From NCBI GenBank assembly GCA_029582155.1, contig CM055896.1:8078482-8142481 (forward strand): a stretch of DNA of 64,000 nt. The letters are read 5' to 3'. Position numbers and translations under genes: made by a program. Shown here in pieces: positions 23,885 to 37,245 of this stretch; position 1 is the first letter of the stretch; each line of letters opens with the position of its first letter. This DNA is from Panopea generosa (lineage: Eukaryota > Mollusca > Bivalvia > Adapedonta > Hiatellidae). The notes under the pieces are model-generated. The model was not told the DNA's origin. It saw only the letters and a program-made list of their open reading frames with translations, and searched no databases.

Positions 23885-26800
23885 ATTAATTAGGAACACC
23901 AAGTAGTATTTATTTGATGCATGGATAGCGTAAAGTAACGAAACACCAATGTAATAAAACATTTATCCTTAGATAACGCAAAGCGATGTATTCGGAACAC
24001 CAATGTAATAATGAATTTATACGTAGATAACGTAAAGCAATGTATCCGGAAAAGCAATGTAATAATACATGTAAGTGTATGCGTTGATAACGTTAAACAA
24101 TGTATTCGGATTACTAATGCAATAATAAGTTTATGCGTTGATAACGTAAAACAATGTATTCGGAACACCAATTTAATGATAAATGTATGCGTTGATAACG
24201 TAAAACAATGTATAAGTTTATGCGTGTATTCGGAACGCCAATGTAATGATAAATATATGCGGGGATAACGTAAAACAATGTATTCGGAACACCAATGTAA
24301 TCATGAATGTATTCGGGGCTAACGTCAAACAATGTATTCGAAACACCAATGTTATGATAAATGTATGCGTTGATAACGTAAAACAATGTATTCGGAACAC
24401 CAATGTAATGATAAATGTATGCATTGATAACGTAAAACAATGTATTCGGAACACCAATGTAATGATAAATGTATGCGGGGATAACGTAAAACAATGTATT
24501 CGGAACACAAATGTAATGATAAATGTATGCGTTGATAACATAAAACAATGTATTTGGAACACCAAATTGAATGTAATAATGAGTGAATGCGTTGATAACG
24601 TAAAACAATGTATTTGTACCAATGTAATAATAAGTGTATGCGTGGATTACGTAAAACAATGTATTCGGAACACCAATGTAATGATAAATTTATGCGTTGA
24701 TAACGTAAAGCAATGTATTCGGAAAACCAGTGCAATAATATGTTTATGCTTAGAAACGTAAAACAATGTAATAATAAGTGTATGCGTGGATAACGTAAAA
24801 CAATGTATTTGTACCAATGTAATATTAAGTGTATGCGTGGATAACGTAAAACAATGTATTCGGAACACCAATGTAATAATAAAATTATGCGTTGATAGCG
24901 TATAGCAAGGTATTCGGAACACCAAGGTACAATGTGTTCGGAACACCAATGTAATAATAAATTTATGCTTTGAAAACATAAAGCAATGTATTCGGAACAC
25001 CAATGTAATAATAAGTTTATGCGTGGATAACGTAAAACAATGTATTCGGAACACCAATGTTATAATAAGTATATGCTTGGGTACCGTAAAGCAATGTTTT
25101 TGGAACATCAATGTTATAATAAGTATATACGTGGGTAACGTAAAGCAATGTTTTTGGAACAACAATGTTATAATAAGTATATGCGTGAATAACGTAAAGC
25201 AATGTATTCGGAACACCAGTGTAAAAATATGTGTATGCGTAGATAACGTTAAACAATGTATTCGGAACACCAATGTAATCATAAATGTATTCGGGGCTAA
25301 CATAAAACAATGTATTCGGAACACCAATGTAATGATAAATATATGCGTTGATAACGTAAAACAATGTATTCGGAACACAAATGTAATGATAAATGTATGC
25401 GTTGATAACGTAAAACAATGTATTCGGAACACCAATGTAATGATAAATGTATGCGTTGATAACGTAAAACAATGTATTCGGAACACCAATGTAATGATAA
25501 ATGTATGCGGGGATAACGTAAAACAATGTATTCGGAACACAAATGTAATGATAAATGTATGCGTTGATAACATAAAACAATGTATTTGGAACACCAATGT
25601 AATAATAAGTGTATGCGTTGATAACGTAAAACAATGTATTTGTACCAATGTATTAATAAGTGTATGCGTGGATTACGTAAAACAATGTATTCGGAACACC
25701 AATGTAATGATAAATTTATGCGTTGATAACGTAAAGCAATGTATTCGGAAAACCAATGCAATAATATGTTTATGCTTAGAAACGTAAAACAATGTAATAA
25801 TAAGTGTATGCGTGGATAACGTAAAACAATGTATTTGTACTTATGTAATAATAAGTGTATGCGTGGATAACGTAAAACAATGTATTCGGAACACCAATGT
25901 AATAATAAAGTTATGCGTTGATAACGTATAGCAATGTATTTGGAACACCAAGGTACAATGTGTTCGGTACACCAATGTAATAATAAATTTATGCTTTGAA
26001 AACATAAAGCAATGTATTCGGAACACCAATGTAATAATAAGTTTATGCGTGGATAACGTAAAACAATGTATTCGGAACACCAATGTTATAATAAGTATAT
26101 GCGTGGGTAACGTAAAGCAATGTTTTTGGAACACCAATGTTATAATAAGTATATACGTGGGTAACGTAAAGCAATGTTTTGGAACAACAATGTTATAATA
26201 AGTATATGCGTGAATAACGTAAAGCAATGTATTCGGAACACCAGTGTAAAAATATGTGTATGCGTGGATAACGTTAAACAGTGTATTCGGAACACCAATG
26301 TAAAAATATGTGTATGCGTGGATAACGTTAAACAATGTATTCGAAACACCAATGCAATGATAAATTTATGCGTTGATAACGCAAAACAATGTATTCGGAA
26401 CACCAATGTAATGATAAATGTATGCGTTGATAACGTAAAACAATGTATTCGGAACACCAATGTATGATAAATGTATGCGTTGATAACGCAAAACAATGTA
26501 TTCGGAACACCAATGTAATGATAAATGTATGCGTTGATAACGTAAAACAATGTATTCGGAACACCAATGTAATGATAAATGTATGCAGGGTTAACGTAAA
26601 ACAATGTATTCGGAACACAAATGTAATGATAAATGTATGCGTTGATAACGTAAAATAATGTATTCGGAACACAAATGTTATGATAAATGTATGCGTTGAT
26701 AACGTAAAACAATGTATTTGGAACACCAATGTAATAATAAGTGTTTGCGTTGATAACGTAAAACAATGTATTTGTACCAATGTAATAATAAGTGTATCCG

Positions 26801-27265
26801 TGGATAACGTAAAAAAATGTATTCGGAACACCAATGTAATGATAAATATATGCGTTGGTAACGTAAAGCAATGTATTCGAAACACCAATGTAATTATAAT
26901 AAATGTTTGCGTAGCTACCGTAAAACAATGTATTCGGAAAACCAATGCAAGTTTATTTTTATGCTTAGAAACGTAAAACAATGTAATAATAAGTGTATGC
27001 GTGGATAACGTTAAACAATGTATTCCGGACACCAATGCAATGATAAATTTATGCGTGGATAACGCAAAACAATGTATTCGGAACATCAATTGCAATAATA
27101 AATTTATGCGTAGATAACGCAAAACAATGTATTCGGAACACAAATGTAATAATAAATTGATGCGTGGATAACGCAAAGCAATGTATTCGGAACACCAATG
27201 CAATTAAAAATTCATGCGTAAATAACGTAAAGCAATTTATTTTGAACACCAATGTAATAACAACA
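23885..27265. repeat. 54-bp satellite, ~62 copies
   Basis: The unit contains TAACGTAAAACAATGTATTC, GGAACACCAATGTAATGATA and AATGTATGCGTTGA. A 19-unit block of 1,026 bp has been copied: the variant GGAAAACCA is at 24721 and 25747, with a further copy near 26936. Because 54 is divisible by three and the unit lacks stops in several frames, open frames reach 333 codons on the minus strand (FRIHCFTLSTHTFIITLV) and 254 on the plus strand (DNVKQCIRNTNVMINVCV). No start context, splice site or domain supports translation. Confidence 0.95.
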
Positions 27266-28344
27266 AATGAAGAGATAAAATTTGAAAATGTTACTTCAAT
27301 GCTACCGGAGTTAAATGTTTGAAACAGGTATCTGCTTATTATAGCGCGATTATATAATTGCATACGCACACGTGTCCAGAATAGTTAAACATCTTTATGA
27401 ACATTATATAATACCTATATACACTTGATACCAATATAAATAAGGTGATAATTATAATATATAAGATAGTCATTTCACTACTGACCTGAGTATAACTGAT
27501 GTTATTTGAGAAAAATGCGACTATATACTAGTTTTAATACTGCACTATAGGTCACTGAACGTGTATAGATCAATATCAGATGGGACTCATTGTTTTGGCG
27601 GAGGAATACGAGTTTTCGAGTATTCTTTTTATTGAATACTTTTTTCTAATAATTGTTCATACAAATACTAATCTGGTTACACTCTAATTCATAACTTGCC
27701 CACCGACGTAACGGGTAATAGTATATAGTCTATTCGCAAGGACAGGGGGTATGTTCCCAGTCACTGAGATGTTCCAAATATTAAAAACGGTTTCATTTCA
27801 GTAAAATGATGTCACCCATATACTTGGAATTCTTTGAAATTTGCGCCCCAAATGATTTTAAAATATACTTCAGACAATATAAGACACGTACAATTTGTAA
27901 TATTGATCGTCCTCCCTTTAAAAATTCTAAATTTTCAACAGCAGTGCGTTTGTAATGGACACCCGCTTCGATAACTACATTTCACGCTTGGTTCACCAAT
28001 ATGCAGCATTAATCAATGAAAAAAAAAATTGCGATTACACTGAGTCAACTTTCTAATTGGTCACCCAAAGCTTGTTAGTATTTTCAGAAATGGAAGTATC
28101 AAACATAACAACTAGAAGTAGCATTTGATGTGGCATTTGATTTCGCAAAATTCTCTTGTATTTGAAATTAATTGATTAAGAAAGGCTACAAAAATTCGCA
28201 GCTCTAACTTAGTAAGCAAGATATATCATCAACACACACATGCGAGAAAATCGATGATGCAATGCACCAACATAGATAACATAAAAAAGTGAATCGTAGC
28301 GGTTATCTAGGGTAAAACATCCATACAACAACATTCTTTAAGTC
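27266..28344. other. Non-repetitive, nothing seen
   Basis: AT-rich sequence between two arrays; no open frame or splice-bounded exon of note. Confidence 0.5.
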
Positions 28345-28492
28345 ATCATTTTTTTGTCAAATTAACCAAATGAATCTTTGCCACCTTATACAATTATTGT
28401 TTTTGTCAAAACTAACCAAATGAATCTTTGGCACCTTACACAATTATTGTTTTTGTCAAAACTATCCAAATGAATCTTCGCCACCTTACACA
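28345..28492. repeat. 50-bp tandem repeat, 3 copies
   Basis: Three units with GTCAAAACTAACCAAATGAA, TCTTTGCCACCTTACACAAT and TATTGTTT. Few differences between copies. Confidence 0.9.
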
Positions 28493-29034
28493 AATGATTA
28501 TATAAGTTACTAAGGAGAGAAACTATATACGAATTATTTTCTTTCGTTTCAATCCTTTTACGACGTATGTTGTGGAATATGTTGTTCATAACCTATGAAT
28601 AAAATATGTTTAAACCAAGTCAAACATTTAAATAAACTACGTTTTGGTATTCAAAATAATATAGTCAATATAGTACACCCGAGAGACATGAAAACACTGG
28701 CAAAGCATTTCACAGCATTGAAAAATGATTATGTATATTTCATTGGACATATTTGAAGTACGTTATTGATATTGCAGTATAATATATTAATGTTTTATAT
28801 TTTGATACAAAACGATATTGCATGTCAAAAGCTTTGTATGCGTCATGTTTGGTGCAACATGCATTAATTATTATCTGATTGATCACACTTTACGAAATTC
28901 ACGTTGAGCGACGAAGCAATTAATACTTTTAAATATGTTTCAGTGCGTCAAACCGTATATTGATATTATGGTTGTGAGAGAGATTTACCTTTGTAAATAC
29001 ATGTATTACATTTTCAAGTTAATGCAAAATGGTA
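28493..29034. other. Non-repetitive spacer
   Basis: No feature seen between the 50-bp and 69-bp arrays. Confidence 0.45.
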
Positions 29035-30058
29035 GCTTACGTTTGCCAGACACAATTAACTTTTAGTAAAAGTTCAAGAGGTTTGCATTAAGGTGAAGTA
29101 AAGCTGATTGTTTGCCAGGCACATTTAACTTTTAGTAAAAGTTCACGAGGTTTGCATTAAGGTGAAGTGAAACTGTATGTTTGCTTTACACAATTAACTT
29201 TTAGTAAAAGTTGGCGAGGTTTGCATTAAGGTGAAGCTGTATGTTTGCCAGACACAATTAACTTTAAATAAAGGTTGACGAGGTTTGCATTAAGATGAAG
29301 TGAAGTTGAATGTTTGTCAGATAAAATTAACTTTAAATAAAGGTTGACGAGGTTTGCATTAAGATGAAGTGAAGTTGATTGTTTGCCAGACACAATTAAC
29401 TTTAGTTATAGTTCACGATGTATGCACTTAGGTGAAGTGAAGCTGAATGTTTGCAAGGCACAATTAACTTTTAGTAAAAGTTAACGAGGTTTGCATTAAG
29501 GTGAAGTTGTATGTTTGCCAGACACAATTAACTTTTAGTAAAAGTTGACGAGGTTCGCATTAAGGTGAAGTTGTATGTTTGCCTGACACAATTAACTTTA
29601 AGTAAAAGTTCACCAGGTTTGCATTAAGGTGAAGTGAAGCTGAATGTTTGCAAGGCACAATAAACTTTTAGTAAAAGTTGACGAGGTTTGCATTAAGGTG
29701 AAGTTGCATGTTTGCCAGACACAATTAACTTTTAGTAAAAGTTTACGAGGTTTGCATTAAGGTGAAGTGAAGTTGTATGTTTGCCAGACACAATTAACTA
29801 TTAGTGAAATGTCACTAGGTTTGCATTAAGGTGAAACTGTACGTTTGCCAGACACAATTAACTTTTAATAGAAGTTGACGAGGTTTTCATTTAGATGAAG
29901 TGAAGCTGATTGTTTGCCATACACAATTAGCTTTTAGTAATAGTTCACCAGGTTTGCATTAAGAGGAAGTTGTATGTTTGTCAGACACAATTAACTTTAA
30001 ATAAAGGTTGACGAAGTTTGCATTAAGATGAAGTGAAGTTGAATGTTTGCCATACACA
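29035..30058. repeat. 63/69-bp tandem array, ~15 copies
   Basis: The unit holds GTTTGCCAGACACAATTAAC, TTTTAGTAAAAGTTGACGAG, GTTTGCATTAAGGTGAAG and, in the longer form, a second GTGAAG, which gives the 6-bp length difference. The segment AACTTTTAGTAAAAGTT is a near-perfect palindrome, so each unit can form a small hairpin. Confidence 0.93.
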
Positions 30059-30661
30059 CCAACGTTTCTATATGTCATGATTTGTTCGAACGAAATTCTT
30101 AAGACTTGCAAAGGTTAATGAAACAGTCACGCCTCAGGAGGGGTTTATAAAATATTGATTATAAAATTACAATGAAGACTTTTGCAAATAGAATTGGGAA
30201 GTTGTTCAAAAGGACGGTACATAGGTGAAACTAATAGTACTATATTTGAAGTAATTGAAAAACCTGTTTAAATAACAACAATAAACCTAGTTTAATATGT
30301 TTTGCTGGTTTTGAAAACCCCCTTATAATATTGATCATGTTGTTGTTTTTTTAAAGCTCTTAACGTTTTAATTTCAGTTATTATTTTATTACTTAGATCA
30401 ATATTTTGATGCTTAAAAGCTGTGTAATGAATGAAGGACACATTTCTTTTTTTTTTAAAGTAGAAAGATGGATGTAACAAGGATGCCCACTGTTGCAATA
30501 TTATTTTGTGTATTTTAACTATCGCATTATTATACAGAACGGTGAAAATGATACTTATTCTAGTATTAAAGGTATTATATATACAACATTTATGTAAAAT
30601 GAATATAACAGCGACATTGTCAACATACTAAATAAGTGCACGCATTTGTATGACAACTTAC
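30059..30661. other. Non-repetitive, nothing firm
   Basis: AT-rich. A 68-codon minus-strand frame at 30292-30498 has no recognisable feature. Confidence 0.45.
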
Positions 30662-30694
30662 AGCAAACATCGCCGTCCAGCCAGCTGCAAACAT
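30662..30694 (-). CDS. Putative gene 1 exon 1 (start of signal peptide)
   Basis: Minus-strand ATG at 30694 opens MFAAGWTAMFA and meets a strong donor GTAAGTTG (rc of 30654-30661) in phase 0, which is the phase exon 2 needs. Joined to exon 2 it would extend a good signal peptide; a second in-frame ATG at 30670 gives a shorter one. TATATAG lies about 25-30 bp upstream. The sequence does not resemble gene 2 exon 1, and intron 1 would be about 11 kb, so this is only a candidate. Confidence 0.35.
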
Positions 30695-31191
30695 TGGAAA
30701 ATGAAATGCTGTTAATCTATATAGTTCATTTAGGCCGATTGCAGTAAAACAAATTGATATGGATTTTGCAATATACATGGAGGGGCATATCTCTATTCAA
30801 ATGCGGAATATAAGTGATATTGAAATTAAAAACAATCTCTTTTGTCATATATTTTGAAAAAAATAAAGCAAAAGCAAATATATTTTGAATTAATGATGTA
30901 AGTTTCGTTTCAATTAAAACGTGTGCACACTGCTCAAAGGTTATATATACTTACACTGTATTCATACAGCCAGGTTAATAAAAAAAACGCCAACCATTTT
31001 TTAATTATTTTTAATATTCCTAAACAAATTATCCACATAATTCGCACATGTCTTATCTCAGTATTGTCCAACCCTAACCCCAACCCTGTCCAAAGTCTAC
31101 ATTTACAGCTGTAAAGCATGATGCTATTATTTAAAAAGTACTTGTATCATTGTTTTGCATGAACTTGAAAATTATAATAAAACACGTTCCT

Positions 31192-31290
31192 TGTTGATCA
31201 AATAAATTATAGCTATTGAATTCTTACTAAACTGTGACGTCATTCAAACTTTACCTGAAGTAACTGGCCAATCAACGTGCTTAAACTCAT
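31192..31290 (+). mobile_element. Fragment of the 215-bp MITE family
   Basis: AGCTATTGAATTCTTACTAA, TGACGTCATTCAAACTTTAC and CTGGCCAATCAACGTGCT match the middle and 3' half of the full copy that begins about 40 bp downstream. A truncated neighbour of the same family. Confidence 0.6.
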
Positions 31291-31331
31291 GGCTATGTAA
31301 CTATGCTTGTAACAAAACTACTACAAAACGT

Positions 31332-31552
31332 CCAAGTCTATCCCAGAACCTGATATCTCCCGAATCAGGTCTATTAACCACCAACGAAAAAAGCAGGGAA
31401 TTCTATGCCTGTCCCACAATTCATAGCAATTGAACGCTTACTAAATTATGACGTCATTCAAACTTTCCCTGAAGCAACTGACCAATCATCGTGCCCGTTA
31501 CTATTGCTATTCAACGGAACCAATCGGGAGAGCTGGGTTCGTTTTACAGACT
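31332..31552 (+). mobile_element. ~220-bp MITE, full copy
   Basis: Starts AGTCTATCCCAGAACCTGAT ATCTCCCGAATCAGG and ends CCAATCGGGAGAGCTGGGTT then TTACAGACTA. The ends are imperfect inverted repeats about 35 bp long. The middle has TGACGTCATTCAAACTTTCC. The same element occurs at 12409, 60935 and, inverted, 50155; fragments lie at 18836 and 44818. Confidence 0.75.
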
Positions 31553-32504
31553 ACGAACGCCAAGTTACAAGAAAATAACAAAAGCACTGAGTTCAAAATA
31601 CATGATGGTCCTTGCAGTCTTTAACAGTCCGTAAAAGGCATTAAAATTTGATAAAAGAATATTTTGTAATTGAATAAAATAAATAAAATTAATTTGATTT
31701 GAAAGTATAATTATAGCAATTATTTATTTATGCGAGTAAGGGCCCGGTTATTTCATACGTTCAGCACTCGTTTTTCATATATAAAATATTGAAACATTAT
31801 GGGACATTTGTCATTGAATCGATAGAAAACAAATAAAATTGCATTTGCATACACTAGAGGCACGGATTTCAAGTATTATACCCGCGTCAGCATGTTTGAA
31901 TTATTAATGAACGGTTTCAGATTTAGAAAAATGTACACGTTTCGTAAACCGTATTCTGAAGCTGTAGTCATTATAAATTTGTAACATATTGCATTGTGAA
32001 TGTTGCTAGGTGTCTACAAACAAACACGCTCAAGTTTTGTGTTGCTTGGAGAGAGAGAGAGAAACGTGGAGTATAATAGTTGGGAAATAATGTAATCAAT
32101 ATTTGCAAAAGTGCACAGTTACACTAGCCACGGCCCTTTATATTCACAAATAACTGTTTTTATGTCAGCTTAAACAATATTGAATATAAATGAACACTGA
32201 GCTACATCATTGAAGCTAGTTTTGATATGGGAATTAATTAAATACACAACTCCAGTATATGTGAATATGTCATTTTATTTCATTTTTATAAAATGACGCA
32301 ACATTATAATCATTATAAAACACCTTATTATAATGTATCATGTAATATGTGAATGTCATACTGAAAATGCAATAGACAACCTGGTGACATCTTATACCGG
32401 ATCAATACAAAAGTCTGAGACCATTTAACAAATAGGTCACTAACATCTTTTGAACTATTCTATATATTATTACCGTTGAAAAAGGTTGGTAATATGTGTG
32501 AAGT
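31553..32504. other. Non-repetitive intergenic stretch
   Basis: No coding feature. A short GAGA run lies near 32050. Lies in the spacer between the divergent gene copies. Confidence 0.45.
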
Positions 32505-35500
32505 TCGAGGTCCAGTAGTAAAGCATCGGATCAAGGGTCAGAGAGTCAATGGGTTCAATCTCCGCCACAGCTATCTGTGGTGTCTTTAAGCAAGGAACAT
32601 TATCCGCAAAAGCTTAGTACTGGTTATAGCAAGGTAGACTTCGTTGTAAAGCATCGGATCAATGGTTGGAGAGTCAATGGGTTCAATCTACATCACAGCC
32701 ATGTGTGGTGTCCTTGAGTAAGGCACTTTATCCGCATATTCTTAGTACTGGTTCCAGCAAGGTAGACTTCGTGGTAAAGCATCGGATCAATGGTTGGAGA
32801 GTGACTGGGTTCAATCTCCGCCACAGCTATGTGTGGTGTTCTTAAGTAAGACGCTTTATCCGCACATGCTCACTACTGCTTCTAGCCATGTAGACTTCGT
32901 GGTAAAGCATCGGATCAATGGTTGGAGAGTCAATGGGTTCAATATCGGCCACAGCTATGTGTGGTGACCTTGAGCAAGGTACTTTCTCCGCATTTACTTA
33001 GTACTGGTTCTAGCAAGGTAGACTTCGTGGTAAAGCATCGGATCAAGGGTAGGAGAGTCAAATGGTTCAATATCCACCACAGCTATATGTGGTGTCCTAA
33101 AGCAAGGCACTTTATTCGCATATTCTTAGTACTGGTTCTAGCAAGGTACACATCGTGGTAAAGAATCGGATCAATGGTTGGAGAGTCAATGGGTTCAATA
33201 TCCACCACAGCTATGTGTGGTGTCCTTGATTAAGGCACGTTATCTGCAAATGCTTAGTACTGGTTCTAGCAAGGTAGACTTCATGGTAAAGAATAAGATC
33301 CAAGGTTGGAGAGTCAATGGGTTCAATATCCGACTAGGCTATGTGTGGTGTCCTTAGGCAAAGCACTTTATCCGCATATGCTTAGTACTGGTTCTAGCCA
33401 TGTAGACTTCATGATAAAGCATCGGATCAAGAGTCTGAGAGTCAATGGGTTCAATCTCCGCCACATCTATGTGTGGTGTCCTTGATCAAGGCACTTTATC
33501 CGTATATGCTAAGTACTGGTTCTAGCAAGGTAGACCCAGTGGTAAAGCATCATATCAATGGTAAGAGAGTCAATGGGATTAATATCCGCCTAGGCTATTT
33601 GTGGGGTTCTTAAGCAAGGCACTTTATCCGCATATGCTTAGTACTGGTTCTAGCCATGAAGACTTCGTGGTAAAGCATCGGATCAATGGTTAGAGAGTCA
33701 ATGGGTTCAATATCCGCTACAGCTATGTGTGGTGCCCTTTAGCAAGGCACTTTCTTCGCATATGCTAAGTAATGGTTCTAGCAATGTAGACTTCGTAGAA
33801 AAGCATCGGTTCAAGGGTCGGAAAGTCAATGGGTTTAATATCAACAACAGCTATGTGTGGTGTCCTTGAGCCGCATATGCTTAGTACTGGTTCTAGCCAT
33901 GTAGACTTCGTGGTAAAGCATCGGATCAATTGTTGGAGAATCAATGGGTTCAATCTCTGCCAGAGCTATGTGTGGTGTCCTTGAGCAAAGCAATTTATCC
34001 GCATATGTTAAGTACTGGTTCTAGCAAGGTAGACATCATGGTAAAGCATCGGATCAAGGGTAGGAGAGTCAATGGGTTCAATATCCGCCACAGCTATGTG
34101 TGGTGTCCTTGTGCAATACACTTTATCCGCATATGCTTAGAACTGGTTCTAGCAAGGTAGACGTCGTGGTAAAGCATCGGATCAATTTTTAGAGAAGTCA
34201 ATGGGTTCAATATCCATCACAGCTATGTGTGGTGTCCTTAAGCAAGGCACTTTATCCGCATATGCTTAGAACTCGTTCTAGCAAGGTAGACTCCGTAGTA
34301 AAACATCGGATCAATGGTTGGAGAGTCAATGTGTACTATCTCCGCCACAGCTATGTTTGGTGTCCTTGATCAAGGCACTTTATCCGCATATGCTTAGTAC
34401 TGTTTCTAGCAAGGTAGACTTCGTTGTAAAGCATCGGATCCAGGGTCGGAGAGTCAATGGGTTCAATCTCCGCCACAGCCATGTGTGGTGTCCTTGATCA
34501 AATCACTTTATCTGCATATACTCAGTACTGGTTCTAGTAAGGTAGACGTCGTGGTTAAGCATCGGAAGAAGCGTCATGTGTCAATGGGTTCAATATCAGC
34601 CTCAGCTATGTGTGTTGTGCTTAAGCAAGGCACTGTATCCGTATATTCTTAGTACAGGTTCTAGCAAGGTACACCTTGTGGTAAAGCATCAGATTAAGCG
34701 TCGGAATGTCAAGGGGTACAATATCCGCCACAGCTATGTGTGGTGTCCTTGAACAAGGCACTTTTTCCACATATGCTTAGTACTTGTTCTAGCAAGGTAG
34801 ACTTTGTGGTAAAGCATCGGATCAAGGGTCGTAGAGTCAATGGGTTGAATCTCCGCCACAACTATGTCTGGTGTCCTTAAGTAAGGCACTTTATCCGCAT
34901 ATGCTAAGTACTGGTTCTAGCAAGGTAGACTTCGTGGTAAAGTATCGGATCAAAAGTCGGAGAGTTAATGGATTCAATCTCCGCCACAGCTATGTGTGGT
35001 GTCCTTGTTCAAGGCACTTTATCCGAATATGCTCAGTACTGGTTCTAGCAAGGTAAACCTTGTGGTAAAGCATCAGATCAATGGTTGGAGAGTCAATGTG
35101 TTCAATATCCTACTAGGCTGTGTCCTGTTCTTAAGCATAGCACTTTATCCTCATATGCTTAGCTATGGTTCTAGCCATGTAGACTTCGTTGTAAAACATC
35201 GGATCAATGGTTGGAGAGTCAATTGGTTCAATCTCCACCACAGCTATGTGTGGTGTCCTTGATCAAGGCACTTTATCCGCATATACTTAGTACTGGTTCT
35301 AGCAAGGTAGACTTCTTGGTAAAACATCGGATCAATAGTCGGAGATTCAATGAGTTAAATATCCGCCACAGCTATGTGTGGTGTCCTTGATCAAGGCACT
35401 TTATCCGCATATGCTTAGTAATGGTTCTAGCAAGGTAGACTTCGTGGTGAAGCATCGGGTCAATAATCGGAGAGCCAATGGGTTAAATATCCGCCACAGC

Positions 35501-37245
35501 TGTATGAGGTGTCCTTGATCAAGGTCTTTTTCCGCATATGCTTAGTAATGGTTGTAGCAAGGTAGACTTCGTTGTAAAGCATTGGATCAATGGTTGGAGA
35601 GTCAATGGGTTCTATCACCGCCACAGCTATGTGTGGTGTCCTTGAACAAGGCACTTTATCCGCATATGCTTATTACTGGATCTAGCAAGGTAGACTCCGT
35701 GGTAAAACATCGGATCAATGGTTGGAGAATCAATTGGTGCAATCTCCGCCACAGCTATGTGTGGTGTCCTTGATTAAGGCACTTTATCCGCATATGCTTA
35801 GTACTGTTTTTAGCAAGGTAGACTCCGTGGTAAAACATCGGATCAATGGTTGGAGAATCAATTGGTGCAATCTCCGCCACAGCTATGTGTGGTGTCCTTG
35901 ATCAAGGCACTTTATCCGCATATGCTTAGTACTGTTTCTAGCAAGGTAGACTTCGTTGTAAAGCATCGGATCAATGGTTGGAGAGTCAAAGGGCTCAATC
36001 TCTACCACAGTTGTATATGGTGTCCTTAAGCAAAGCGCTTGATCTGCATCTGCTTAGTACTGATTCTGGCAAGATACACTTCGTGTTAAAGCTTCAGATC
36101 AATGGCTGGAGAGTCAATGGGTTCAATCTTCGCCACAGCTAAGTGTGGTGTCCTTGAGCAAGGCACTTTATCCGCATATACTTAGTTCTGGTTCTAGCAA
36201 GGTAGACTTCGTGGTAAAGCATCGGATCAAGGGTCGGAGAGTCAATGGGTTCAATCTCCGCCACAGCTAAGTGTGGTGTCCTTGAGCAAGGCACTTTATC
36301 TGCATATACTTAGTACTGGTTCTAGCAAGGTAGACTTCGTGATAAAGCATCAGATCAATCAATGGTTGGAGAGTCAATGGGTTCATTATCCTCCTAGGCT
36401 ATGTGTGGTGTCCTTAAAAAAGGCACTTTATCCGCATATGCTTAGTACTGGTTCTAGTAAGGTAGACTTCGTGGTAAAGCATCGGATCAATGATTGGAGA
36501 GTCAAATTGTTTAATCTCTACCACAGCTATATGTGGTGTCCTTAAGGAAGGCACTTTATCCGCATATGCTTAGTACTGGTTCTAGCAAGGTAGACTTCGT
36601 GGTAAAGCATGGGATAAAGGGTCGGAGAGTCAATGGGTTCAATCTTCGCCACAGCTATGTGTGGTGTCCTTGAGCAATGGACTGTATCCGCATATGCTTA
36701 GAACTGGTTCTAGCAAGGTAGACTTCGTGGTAAAGCATCGGATCAATGATTGGAGAGTCAAATTGTTTAATCTCTACCACAGCTATATGTGGTGTCCTTG
36801 AGCAAGGCACTTTATCTGCATATGCTTAGTACTGGTTCTAGCTAGGTAGATTTCGGTGTAAAGCATCGATCAATGATTGGAGAGTAAATGGGTTCAATAT
36901 CCACCACAGCTATGTGTGGTGTCCTTGAGCAAGGCACTTTATCCGCATATGCTTAGAACTGGTTTTAGAAATGTAGACTTCTTGGTGAAACATCGGATCA
37001 ATGGTTGGAGAGTCAATGGGCTCAATATCCACCACAGCTAGGTGTGGTGTACTTGAGCAAGACACTTTATCCACATATGCTTAGTACTGGTTTTAGCAAT
37101 GTAGACTTCTTGGTAAAGTATCAGATCAATGGTTGGAGAGTCAATGGATTCAATATCCACCACAGCTAAGTGTGGTGTACTTGAGCAAGGCACTTTATCC
37201 GCATATGCTTAGTACTGGTTCTAGATAGGTAGACTTCGTGATTTA
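32505..37245 (+). repeat. 128-bp SINE-derived satellite, ~37 copies
   Basis: Each unit reads, in order, a tRNA-like head (GTGGTAAAGCATCGGATCAA similar to box A, GGGTTCAATCTCCGCC similar to box B), then GCTATGTGTGGTGTCCTTGA, GCAAGGCACTTTATCCGCAT and ATGCTTAGTACTGGTTCTAG, then AAGGTAGACTT. This is the motif order of the dispersed SINE at 12879-13061 and 21770-21962, without its TTTACTTCGATTGTG tail. All units face the same way. The short ORFs here (for example ALYPHMLSTGSSKVDFVVKH) repeat with the unit and are not genes. The array fills most of the space between the two possible first exons. Confidence 0.9.

Noticed and set aside
23885-27265. Long ORFs (up to 333 codons) in the 54-bp array as repeat proteins
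   Set aside because: Frames are open on both strands and in several frames at once, as expected from a period divisible by three. There are no splice sites, domains or codon signals.
32922-36545. Repeated ORFs with HMLSTGSSKVDFVVKHRI
   Set aside because: They recur with the 128-bp SINE-derived unit and are broken at random.
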